From Diphasiastrum complanatum (Eukaryota > Streptophyta > Lycopodiopsida > Lycopodiales > Lycopodiaceae), in NCBI GenBank assembly GCA_029204225.1, contig CM055104.1, forward strand, positions 54,666,538 to 54,730,537: DNA of 64,000 bases, written 5' to 3'. Shown here one piece after another: positions 1 to 10,711 of the stretch (its first letter is position 1; each line of letters opens with the position of its first letter). Position numbers and translations under genes: made by a program. The notes below the pieces were generated by a model. The model was not told where the DNA came from. It ran no database searches and saw only the letters and a program-made list of their open reading frames with translations.

Positions 1-656
1 CAAATCAACAGATGAATTTTACATGAGCTTAGATATTTCCTTTGATCATTTCTACACTACTGGTAGTGACAAGAACCTGCATTGTACAAACATGATAGAA
101 ATGCAAATCAAGCACAATTTCTACATATGAGCTCACCTATTTCCGTATATCCTTGAGACAGTAAACTCATAGTTACCTCTGTTAATAGCAAACCTGCAAG
201 CACAGATTCTAAAATCTATATCCAAATACTGAATCAGCCAATATATGATCATGATAACATTAAAGTGAACACTATTCAACATTCTCCTAATTCACTTATA
301 TAAAACATTCAATAAAGCACTAGATTTTCAGTCTTATTGTACCTATTTTACAACCCTATAGTTGCTAAACATGAGGCCAAATTGTGCTTTGTCAATCTCC
401 CATATGAAGATATTTATTGGAACTACCAATTGCTGATTTTTAGTTACATTGCGGTCAACTTACCAGCATGAAATAACACATTTTACAGCCACTTTGTTAG
501 CTTGTACTCATTATTTTGCAGCCCCTTTCAAAGCCATGTGAATCACTGGTATTTGAGAAATCTATCAGCCCTGACTATGCTAAATTTACAGTCATCGCTC
601 CCTGCATAACGAGGACTAAAAAACGAAGCCAACGTCCAAAATACAGCTAGCCAATA
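1..656. other. Unassigned AT-rich DNA
   Basis: No convincing coding frame, repeat or RNA gene was seen. It lies where the C-terminal part of the neighbouring minus-strand hAT transposase would continue, but I could not recognise a dimerisation domain here. Confidence 0.4.
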
Positions 657-1845
657 TTAGATTAATCGAGCACTTAAAAAACAGATTGTTGAACCTTTCA
701 AGTGTAACCGACCCAAAATTCGCATTGGAAAACAAATTTTTGACCTTCTAAGTCTTGTTGGCGCAAACTTGACAAAACAAAAGCATAAGAACATTGTTTC
801 CTTTGCATCATTTGTCGCATATTGACATGCCTTTGACATTGCATGACCAAAACAGGTCCTCTCATATGGATGTAAATGCTGCAGAGGCACACAAGATACG
901 ACGAAGGTGAGAGCAACAGTAAGTTTACCTAGGTTGGCACCTTCATCCTTCACGTATGCCACAATTTTGTCGATGAGATTGAAGGAAGCTAGGAGCTCCT
1001 TCACTTGCCTAGCCATAGTTGCCCCTGCTGTGTCATGAACCTCAAATAACCCAGCCGTTATATGCGAGGAACCCAAGAATCGTCTATAAAATTGATGACA
1101 AGAGCGAAAGTATCAAAGCCAGCTCGAGACATCCACAAATCAAAGGTGGCTGTTGTTGTCATACAACTAGCAAGGGAGGGGAGTACATATCGCTCCATTG
1201 TCTTTGACAACATGGAAGGGTCTTCATCAACAAGCTGTTTGCGAGAAGGAAAAGTTACTTTACCACATTGCCTCATCACCAATCGACGAAGCCATGGGTT
1301 TTCTACACTAGAAAGTGGCCTATAGCCCTTGGTAATATAAAGCACTAGATCTTCGAGGAATCGTTGTTGGGCTGGATCGTTGTTCTTGTAAGGATTTTTG
1401 CTACAAAAAAACTCTGTGATAGCAGAAGGTGGAGTTGTCTTTCTCTTCTTAGACTTACTTCAACCCTCTATCTCTTCTACTTCTATGGACTTCTTCCTCT
1501 CTATCTCATACCTATACAATGTTTTGGCATGCTCATTAGCCACATGTTTCCTCATAGCAGTTACTCCATTTGTCGGATTGTAGTTCATAATTCCCTTTCT
1601 AGATCGTGTGGTAGTATGTGTACTACTCTAAGCCTGTTCTACAGAGTGACATATGAAACATCGCATAGTCTGGGGACATGTGGCATCTACTTCAACGTTG
1701 GGCTCATTCAATACATAAAAGCCCCATGTTGTAGAGTTTCTGTTATAGGGTGCCCAAAATTTTTGATTTTTCTACAAGTGGACCAGATATTCTCTCCACA
1801 ATGCCTCTTCCTCTTTGGTAACTCTCAAACTATCTACAACTGATT
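657..1845 (-). pseudogene. hAT-like transposase with BED zinc finger, broken
   Basis: On the minus strand, 1840-1400 reads through a BED-type finger: a CFIC cysteine pair, then KHVANEH as the histidine pair. Two in-frame stops interrupt it. From 1345 to about 1060 the frame continues with a segment containing DLWMSRAGFDTFALVINF. It then shifts into a second frame (1076-657) containing EVHDTAGATM, AYVKDEGANLGKL and FGHAMSKACQYAT, all typical of BED-finger hAT transposases of plants (family knowledge). These enzymes excise and insert DNA transposons with 8-bp target duplications. At least one more frameshift falls near 800, and the C-terminal hAT dimerisation region is not seen. I did not find terminal inverted repeats, so the element ends are unknown. 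This copy cannot be active. Confidence 0.75.
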
Positions 1846-1960
1846 GAGCTGGAGACACACAAGTTTCTATAGTCATACAAGTACCCTCTCCTTCGCTCAT
1901 CATGCCCTCAGGATCCAAAGACAAGCACAAGCAAGCTTGAAACGAAAATGAAACTAGAAG

Positions 1961-2880
1961 GCCTGCTAAAGAAGCGTGACCCCCTTAACAGCACAGATCT
2001 GCAAGAAGAAAGATGTTGCCATCTTTTTAGACCATACAAAGCATGCTCATCAATTTCATGCGATTCAATTCACAGTATTCTCAATAAGCTATATTGTATA
2101 TCATTATGTTACCACTTTGAAAAAAAGAATACGTGAATATAATTTAAGTCGTTTTGTATTTTAATGAGATTTGGAGTTTCAAAAATCATGTGTTGTCTTA
2201 AAATGTTATCTCATTTGTAATTATGATGGTTTTATGACTTTCGCAAAAAAGCACTTGTAGTGCTTTATTGAAAATATGCATTTTTTGACAATTTTTTTAA
2301 TAGATAAATTAGGAAATCCCTAAAAAAAACCATGATTTTGGCCTAAGACTACGACCGCTAGAAAATACCAAAAAAGACTACTCTTTTTTAGGTCAAAGTC
2401 CCAAAACAAATGGCATCATGTTATAAGTGTAAGAATTGCTGCCAATGATGATCGCCATCTTGTGAAAAAGTCTTAAAGTCCTTTGTACTTCTACAATCTG
2501 TCTTGTGAAGAAATCTAGTTCATTTCTAAAAACATTGTCGCGATCAAGGTCGGAATGGATTTCAATTTTCAAGGTTGAAATAAGATCGTGACTTGGATTG
2601 AAATAGACATAGGTTCCAAAACAAATGTTGGATCAAAATAGACATAGGGTCGAAATAGGCGGGGCAAAAATTTGACCCCAAAGGATCAAATTAGACGTTG
2701 ATCCAAGCCAAGTTCAAAATATATTTCGATTTTCAGGTTGAAATAGATTTCGACCCAGGTTGTGTAAAATATTAGGAATTCTGTAGACTATTTTGAATTG
2801 CTTTGTAGTTTTGTAGATTGTGTCAGTTGCCTTGTCATTTTGTATACTTGACATGTTTTCATTAAAAAATAGAATTAGGT
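1961..2880. other. Non-coding, probable old LTR body
   Basis: No gene was seen. The segment lies downstream (minus sense) of the LTR edge at 2893 and may be the body of that LTR plus flanking DNA. Motifs such as GTCGAAATAG and TAGACATAGG recur loosely between 2560 and 2760. Confidence 0.3.
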
Positions 2881-2906
2881 AGAAAATCTAACACTCCCCC
2901 TTAATG
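2840..2906 (-). mobile_element. Edge of a Ty1/copia 3' LTR with polypurine tract
   Basis: Read on the minus strand, 2906-2894 is CATTAAGGGGGAG, a classic polypurine tract. It is followed at 2893 by TGTTAGATTTTCTACC, a typical LTR start. A similar LTR start is present on the plus strand at 59500. No matching 5' LTR or coding region was found, so only the junction is annotated. Confidence 0.5.
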
Positions 2907-4620
2907 AGGACCTTGTAACTTTCTGATCCTTTTACTTAAACAACTTTTGACATCTATTATGACTCTTTAATTTAGGGTCTTAAAATTTTTGTTTTGTAGC
3001 CATGGATTTTTTTAATGAACATTGGTGGATCTCCCTCTAAAAGTTGCATCGTGGAGCCACAATGAATGTTACTTTTCAATACTCCCTCTCAATATGGATC
3101 TAGGAGTCAGAATATGAAAAAAATGTATATGCTTTAGTTGTAGTAGACTCTGAGCTAAACACAAAATTCTTAATCACTAGTGAAGGATTGGTTCTAGAAG
3201 TAATGTATCACCTGCTACTCCAAGAATAAATGCCTTAAAAAGTCTTAAGTTGCATTTGTTAAAAATTAAAAAAAAAAAGACAAGCTAACCAAATAGGCAA
3301 ATGCAAGCCTTTGAACGTTTTTCTCATAAAAGAGTTGTGGCTACATTTTGAATTTTGATGAAACAAGTTGGACTAAATGGAAAATGCTCGCATCAGGTAG
3401 TCACAATAAGAACCGTATCTACCTCATAATAATTTTGTTTGGGTCGGATAGTTTGAATTACATTGGAATGTGTAAATAGACTACTACTTAAAAAATAGAC
3501 TAAAACAAACTTGTAGCCTTCTTGCAATGAATATGAAAACAATATCATAGTAGTTTTCATCACAATAAAGTTGACAACTCCTTGAGAAATTGAGGAATGT
3601 AACCTCCTTTTGTTGATGATAAGGAATGAAACCTTTTGCTGTTGATGAGGGAATGAAATCGTTTTTGATGTTGGTGAGTGCTTGAGTATTGAACCTATCA
3701 GGGGAGATGTTACTGCAAAGCCTTAAATTGCAGTAGAGGTTGAAGATCGAAATAGAGCTTCAGGAATAAATGCCATAAATATGGCTGAAAACTAGTCTTT
3801 TTAAAACTTAGTTAAATCAAGTTACCCAAATAGGCTAACACATGTTATAAGTTTAGTCATGAAAAACTATAGCTGTAATTAAATCTTGATGAAACAAGTT
3901 GACCTAAATGGCAAGAATTGGTGTATGGCAAATAGACATTGCCATAAAGGTTTGTGAACCTAGGATCTTAAAAGAATTATGACTCTGACATTGATGAGAA
4001 TAAAATCCAATAATATGAGGAATGTAATCTCTTGGAAATTATACTTCCTTCGATCACGAGTCTTCAAGAACTAGACCTACCATAAACAAATGTCAATAAA
4101 AACTGTGTGTGTAGTAGAATTTGTAAGTGGAATGAGCCAGCTTCATGTTGTCATGACCATATGTGAACCCATCATCTTGATAATTTTGAGGAATGGAACT
4201 TCTTTGACTTTGATATTGATGTGAACAAAATCCATTAAAATGATGAATCAATCTTTGAGGAATAGAAACTTTTTGATTAGGAGTCTTCAAGAGTTGGACC
4301 TGCCATAACAATATGTCAATAGAAATCTTCATGTGCTGTATAGTTTGTAGGTTTGAAGTTGAAATAAAGCTGCCATATGGATAGTGCTTCTGTTGAAACT
4401 GAAAGTCGAAATAGGATTCCAAATGCATTGGTTGAAATACTTGTTGGAACAAGATTCTCTACGGAATTATCACGAAAAGTAGAAGCTCGCGATCGGATTG
4501 GGAACATAAGGTTCATGCAGTTTGATGGGCTTTCAGGACCACATTCAAAGTGAGTATTGGACAAATTCCATTTCAAAGGAGGTCTCCAAAATAGCTTCTT
4601 GATGATATGTAGCTTGCAAT
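2907..4620. repeat. Degenerate internal repeats, no gene
   Basis: Blocks of this segment are diverged copies of one another: 3220-3430 against 3760-3990 (both carry AATAAATGCC and TGATGAAACAAGTTG), and 4015-4130 against 4250-4360 (both carry AGTCTTCAAGA and a CCATAA...ATGTCAATA stretch). On the minus strand some blocks read as Q/S/H-rich peptide with many stops. It could be the decayed internal part of the LTR element whose end lies at 2893. Confidence 0.35.
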
Positions 4621-4944
4621 ATTAAAGATATGAAAATCTTAAACAATGATTTTTGCTACTATACAAAAACCTGGCTCTGTGACTTGTCAAAGTCACAGGT
4701 GCAACTCTTCTAATTTCTCTTGAATGAAAGATGAATGAGTGAATGGAATAACCTATCAATAGGTTGTCAACACTAAGAGAAAAAATGATCAATTAAGATT
4801 GTTTTCAAACTCAATAGTGAAAATAGAAAACTTGAAATAGGTTCAAGAGATAAATGACAGTCATCAAAAATAGAAGGTTGCTACATGATCACATCATTAT
4901 TTGAAACCATTATGAAAGGTTATTAACAAAAAATAGAGATTAGT

Positions 4945-4953
4945 GTATATATA

Positions 4954-4990
<37 letters not shown>
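4945..4990. repeat. (TA)n microsatellite
   Basis: Nearly pure alternating TA. It sits at the left edge of the hairpin repeat described next. Confidence 0.9.
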
Positions 4991-4993
<3 letters not shown>

Positions 4994-4999
4994 TTTGTG

Positions 5000-5308
<309 letters not shown>

Positions 5309-5319
5309 CCTGCCTCCAT

Positions 5320-5567
5320 GGCTTCCCATCTCCATCTCTCTCTCTCGCTGCTCCATCATGCCCCCCCCCCCCCCCCCCCACCCCTTGGGGCTTTTAGAGC
5401 ACTGTCTGCGCGTGGGAGTGGTTTGGCCCCGATGCCCCCCGTGGCTGACGCGTGTCAGCTGCGCGGTGCCCGTAAAAAATTAGCGGCTTCCCATCTCCAT
5501 CTCTCCCCCCCCCCCCCACCCCCCCCTGGGGCTTTTAGAGCACTGTCCGCGCGTGGGAGTGGTGTGG
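5320..5567. repeat. Short tandem duplication with poly-C tracts
   Basis: TTCCCATCTCCATCTCTC, a C-run and GCTTTTAGAGCACTGTC occur at 5322-5425 and again at 5486-5567. The unit is about 140-165 bp, and the two C-runs differ in length. Confidence 0.7.
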
Positions 5568-5639
5568 CAAAAGGGTGTCTTTCATGTTTCTTTTTTTCAA
5601 GTTAGGGAACTTATTGATTTTGGCGTCTTTCAACTCTCA

Positions 5640-6830
5640 CTTGGGCTGTTGCAGTTTCGTCCCCCAAGCTTGTGAATGATCATTTGTTAGTGGCTGCATT
5701 GACCTCAACAAAGTAAATGATTTGGTGGCCTTAAAAAGTTGTGGGACCTCATTCAATGCAAAGAACGAATCAAGGGAGCAATTACAGAAAGAAGAAATAC
5801 GGATCAGGCCATTTCTTAATACCAGTATTATCAAAGGCCCTAAAAATAATCGCCAGTTTGTGTCTATATTACAAGTAAGAGATCTCAGGTTTGTTGGGGA
5901 GCCATCGAAGAGCAAAGAGCAAGCAGAAAGAGGTGTTTGTGTAGATGTAGTGAGATGGTTAAGAGATCCCTCAAATTCAAGGGAGAAAAATAAGAAATTT
6001 TGGGGATCAATGAAACCCTGTACTAAAACCAAGTGCTGATTGCATGCATACAGTCAGGGTTGTTGTCCGATATTGTGTCATAATTATATGAAATCAATGT
6101 TTTCAGGTCCAGCCAGGTGTTACTCCACTATTAGTTCCATACCATTGCCCATTATGTACAGAAATGTCGACTCATGTTAAGAAATATGAGCACCTTCATA
6201 TTCTATATTTTGTATGATCTATTTATAGCATCTATGTTGCGTAGTTGATCTCACCAGGAATAAGGTTATTTGAGAAACATGAATGATCATCGTCACTTTA
6301 CCTTGGTTATGGAAAGCTTTCAAGACTTATTGCAACATTGTGACCATTGGAATGTTTAGAGTAGGATAAAATGGAAAATATATGATCACTTATTTGAGGA
6401 TACCTGCTGATTATCAAGAATTGTTTTAAAATGCATTCTGGAAAATTTTGATGATCAGAATGCTCTTTCAATGTGGACATTGTTGCACTAATCAAGAGGG
6501 CTTCACATTCGACAAAATTTTCCATCGGTATCCTGCATCTTTAATTTCATTTGCAATATTTTGCATGGTCAAGTATTATAGACCATAAGTGGAATAGCAA
6601 AAGTTGCATGTGGCTGACTTGATCATCCACCACTAGATACTTTGATCTTAAGCATTGCTTTCAACATGCTGAATGTGATTCCTGCATAAAATTGTTGACT
6701 AGCTAGGTGATTGGTTTATTTTGGAGATGACTGCAAAGAATAATCCATAGCAGAATCTCATGGATGGAGCCTCCAAAAGAGTAAAGTAAACCTGGCTTAC
6801 TCAAATCATATGGTCTGCACGATTGTTTTA
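5640..6830. other. Unassigned, one small unrecognised ORF
   Basis: 5722-6039 (+) is an open frame of about 105 codons, rich in charged residues, with no domain I recognise. Its continuation includes a CPLC motif near 6150. The rest up to 6830 shows only short random frames. I do not assign a function. Confidence 0.3.
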
Positions 6831-6839
6831 GCAATTTTG

Positions 6840-7210
6840 ATGAAAATGAGGTGAAATATATTAGCTTTAGATATTCTATTGATCGTTCGCTTTCAAGTAG
6901 AGCCTTCACTAATGATGCCCTCAAGTCTTTAATTCGTTCAAGTCGAGTAAAGGCAACCTTGGACTTAACAATAATAAGGTAGATAGATATCGCTCTACTT
7001 GAAAATCAGATACCAATGGCTCTATTGAGGAAGGCCATCCATAAATGTATTAGCTTTGGCAGGAGTGGGTCTGATGACAATGTTAAACAGGTGCTAAGAA
7101 CAGAGCAGATTTTAGACAATATTTTAAAGGAGACAATGATATGGGTATACCCGTTGACTGATAAACTCAAACACATAGATGGACAGAGTATCCCATTAAA
7201 GAATATTTAA
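6840..7210 (+). pseudogene. Possible DUF247-like fragment
   Basis: The plus strand encodes, across one stop and possibly one frameshift, a stretch with ATLDLTII, then DIALLENQIPMALLRKAIHKC (split by the stop), and about 45 further residues ending at 7210. The LLENQIP core resembles the D-x-L-LLENQ-IP signature of the plant DUF247 family, whose members are membrane-anchored proteins of mostly unknown role. No amino-terminal or transmembrane part was found. The assignment rests on this short motif only and may be chance. Confidence 0.4.
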
Positions 7211-7229
7211 ATTTGACTTATTCTATATG

Positions 7230-7515
7230 TATGTGTATATATATATATATTTATATACATAAAACTATTTATGCCCATGTGTATGCGGTAGGAGGATGTA
7301 CGGGTGCGCATGTGTATAAGGGTAAAGGATGTATGAGTGCATCCTCCTAACCCCATGTACTTTTTCAAAACTAAAACTAAGATTTCAAATTGATGCATGA
7401 GGAAGAGGATGTATGCATCTTGCCCGTTGCATACACATTACTTCCCCTTTCCCTCTCTCACGATCCTCTTGCATGTCTCCCCAAAATCCATCTCTGTCTC
7501 TTTCTCTCTCTCTCA
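7230..7515. repeat. Hairpin-bearing dispersed repeat, copy 2
   Basis: A TA-rich run is followed by GGTAGGAGGATG at 7287-7298 and its approximate inverse GCATCCTCCTAACC at 7339-7352. Then come a GCATGAGG-rich spacer and short CT runs. Order and sequence match the copy at 4945-5304, but the hairpin centre has diverged. Confidence 0.65.
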
Positions 7516-8327
7516 AAAGCAAGATCCAGCAGCAAAAGCAAGAAGACAACAAGATCCAAAAGCAAGAAGACTGCTTGCATCGGAAATTCCAATGGTCAGG
7601 GATTGGGGTGCCTGACTGTCCGGGATTGGGGTGCCTTCGTCGAGTGCAAATGTTCGAGATTGCCGTCGTTGAGTGCAAAGTCATTCAAACAGACAAGACA
7701 GGAGCAATCATTGAAAACACCAATGCGTTTCTGCTCCAGTTGATTGACTCGATCCAAACTTCGGGCCGGCGGCGAAAGCTAGCAAAAGCCCTTTCAAAAA
7801 AGGGATAAAATGGAATGTTCATTTTCTTGAACAACCGGAGACCAGTAACTCTTAGCCTGTGGCCCCATTGAGCATGGCAAAAGCAAATACAGAGCTCCTG
7901 ATACTGAAAACCAAAACAAGGGTGATAGATCTTGCTGAAATATGTAAGAACTAAATATTCCGAGCTACCTTATCGATGAGCCACAGAAGCATTGAATGCT
8001 TGCATCCTGATATCGCATGCTGCCTCTCAGAAGTTCATACAATGTTCCAGAAAGCGAGAACAAGTTTGAAATAAATGCGGATAGGTAAAGTATGGTGCCA
8101 AGAGTTTTAGCAGAGGAACGCTTAATTTCCCTGAAGGTCGTTGGCACCCGTGGCTGGTCAGCCACAAAAGTACTGAAAAAAAATAACTTTCATTGGCCTG
8201 GATAAGCGCTTGCCAACATTCTTTCTCATTTGCTTTTCCTTCTTTGGTGCTACTGGACGAACAGGAACTTTAAGTGGAACGACCTTCCTGGTTACAATAA
8301 GCCTACTTCGGCAAACTGGGCAAGTAG
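7516..8327. other. Unassigned sequence
   Basis: Short frames occur on both strands (7413-7808 plus, 7965-8165 minus). Neither contains a domain I recognise, and no repeat partner in the window was noticed. Confidence 0.3.
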
Positions 8328-8382
8328 CTCTCTCCCTCTCCCTCTCCCTCTCCCTCTCTCTCTCTCTCTCTCTTTCTCTCTC
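8328..8382. repeat. (CTCTCC)n/(CT)n microsatellite
   Basis: Imperfect CT-rich repeat immediately left of the first PLE flanking repeat. The second flanking repeat is also preceded by (CT)n at 17211. Confidence 0.9.
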
Positions 8383-8387
8383 ATTCT

Positions 8388-8607
8388 CATGGATGCTACT
8401 TCATTCTAACTTCATTCTAACTGACCCTAGCATGCTCAGTTTAGAGCTTTACGAAAGCATGCATTATGCAGGTTGGCCTTTTTACTTTAAGTAACCTTGT
8501 TCAAACCCATAATACGAGCCTTTTAAAACAATAAATATGTGCCATGGATTTATTCACCCTAAATTTATGGATAGGATTCAATACTGGATGTGACTTCTTT
8601 CACAAGC
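8388..8607. repeat. Left direct repeat flanking the PLE relic
   Basis: 8388-8607 aligns with 17287-17491, from CATGGATG-TACTTCATTC to CTTC-CACAAGC, at roughly 80-85% identity by eye, in direct orientation. Both copies follow a CT tract. They bracket the Penelope-like coding relic, so they may be its terminal pseudo-LTR repeats. Confidence 0.65.
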
Positions 8608-8829
8608 ATGCAAGAGGCTACCTCCTTCAAGAGAGGCTCATCCTCTCACTAGGTCCAAGAAGGAATCCACCAATGGACCCTATCTTCCTAATGACTTGTA
8701 CTAGATTGTACTTCTCGGCCCTCCCTAGATTGCATTTAGTAATCGTCAGGGTTAGCATGGCCTATTGCTATTTTCAATACCTGAATGGAAAAATTGGACT
8801 AAAGTTAAGATGCTGTTAGAAATGTTGTT

Positions 8830-9868
8830 AAGTAGTAGAACCTATTTTATACATGGATAACAACTGACGTCCAGATTTGACACTTGTCTTTCTCATTGTG
8901 CTAACTTGCACAGTTTTGTGTGGTGGGACGGTGGAAGGTACTAGCTGGACATATTGAAATATGTTTTATTGTACTATGATTTTTCGAGTATTGTATGAAC
9001 TTCTCAACTTTATTTGTTATCTTGTTAATTTATGAATAAAAGTTTCAAAGGATTTGGTCTTGACTTGTCAAGAGGAAGTATGGCAGTAACACGAAGAGCC
9101 ACTTACCAGTGAAGAAGTTACATTTTTACCAGTTTCGATGATATTATATTCAACTGGTCGTATCTACCCAATGTTAAGCATGATTGGTATTTTTCATATG
9201 ATGTATTTTGTGATTTTGAGATTGACGATTTGATTCGTTGTGGTTGCCGCAGCTTTATGCACTCTGAAAATTTTGTATCTGACAAATTTGGGCATGTTGT
9301 GTCTGTTGATTGTTCAATTGTTAATAATTTAGTTCTATGCAAAGCATGTGGTTAAACGACTGAATCATATTGCTTTAAACGGTCTATATTAATATTGCTT
9401 CTGAGATACATGATGGATTTTTAAACTTATGAAGCTTTTGCCCGTTTCTGAACACTTAGACATGGATACTATTAGTATGATGCACTTCTATTTCTAAATA
9501 AACGTAAATAGATACATAGAAAGACCACCTCTTTGTCAAGGATCAAAGATGCTAACAATGAACATCTATGGCTCACAAAGCATCTTTATATAAAAGGTAT
9601 AGATAAGGCACAACATAGTCCTTGTTTCATGTGTATTTAGCTTGTTAGAAAAGTCGCAATCGAATGATTGACCGGACCAAATTTTATCCCAGTTCTTGAT
9701 GATACAAATAATTTTGTTGAGCGTTCCTTACAATTTGTCGTTAACAATATCAATATGATTCTACTTGAGGTTTTCATGTGTAATGAAACACTACCCTATA
9801 TGGATAATCAATGCTCATGATTGATGTTTCTCCAAACTTGCTTTTTTCCTTAGAGGAGCTCTTAGTAT
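8830..9868 (+). pseudogene. Penelope-like element, amino-terminal half (relic)
   Basis: Plus-strand frames with several stops carry a CGCRSF motif followed by DKFGHVVSVDCSIVNN (about 9278-9326), which resembles the conserved GHV-TGDL-IV-N block ahead of the RT in plant and animal Penelope-like polymerases. Later frames contain GIDKAQHSPCFMC (about 9596), matching the VDKA block at the RT entrance, and a GPNFIPV stretch. PLEs are retroelements whose RT is related to telomerase. The reading is cut at 9868 by Copia-A and resumes at 16104. Multiple stops show that it is dead. The assignment rests on motif order, not on a search. Confidence 0.65.
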
Positions 9869-10700
9869 TGTGGAAATCTGCAAAATAGGACCAAGAATGG
9901 ATCCTAAATTGATCCACAAGAGGGATTGGATGTTAGATACAATTGATCTATCAATCTACACAAGATTTAGATCTATCTAGATCAATTCTAGGCATGAAAA
10001 TCTAACAAGAACAATCATTAATGAAGGTAAATTTACTTGCTAGTTTCACACATGTGAAAACCTGTCAAAGTACGGACTCCAACCTAAAAACAAAGTACAC
10101 TATGATAGAACCTCAAATTATTCAAAACAAATGAAGACAAATGGAGAGATTGACACAAAATTGTTTCCAAAATCAAGATTGATGTTTCATGTTGATTATG
10201 GCCAAATATGCCTCTATATATACATTTCTTGGAGCTCGAGGTACTGATCATGCATCATATCTCACACGTGTGAGGATGCTTTGTCATATGGTGAATCATC
10301 ATGCAAAATTGACACTTGGATCAAACTTTCTATTTTGAGCACTTTTGGTCCATTTTCCTACTATATGGAGATCTACTTAGAAACCTTTTAGAAGTCAAAA
10401 CTCGTCTACTTCAGCTTATTCCACACGTGTGAGGTGTCCTCTACACATGCAATGTGACACCTAATCTAAGGATGTGGCTCATGCAATCAATAGATTGATG
10501 CCATGTGTCATATGACTAGAAAACTAGTTTTTGGCCTTTTTAGCCGCTAGAACTTGAATTAAATCATATGTACAGCCTATATGATTATGGTACATGACAA
10601 GTACACTAATTTCACACATGGGAACATGCTCCACACATGTGTAATCATCCTATATACATGGATTTGGCTTTGACCAAGCATAATTTTTGCATTTTTCACA
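9869..10700 (-). repeat. Copia-A 3' LTR
   Basis: 832 bp, running TGTGGAAATC to TTTTTCACA on the plus strand. It contains several copies of a CACAYGTGTG palindrome (around 10049, 10263, 10422, 10612 and 10632). Confidence 0.97.
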
Positions 10701-10711
10701 CTCCTCAAAAA
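10701..10711 (-). other. Copia-A polypurine tract
   Basis: The minus strand reads TTTTTGAGGAG directly before the 3' LTR start TGTGAAAAA. This is the expected plus-strand primer position. Confidence 0.75.
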
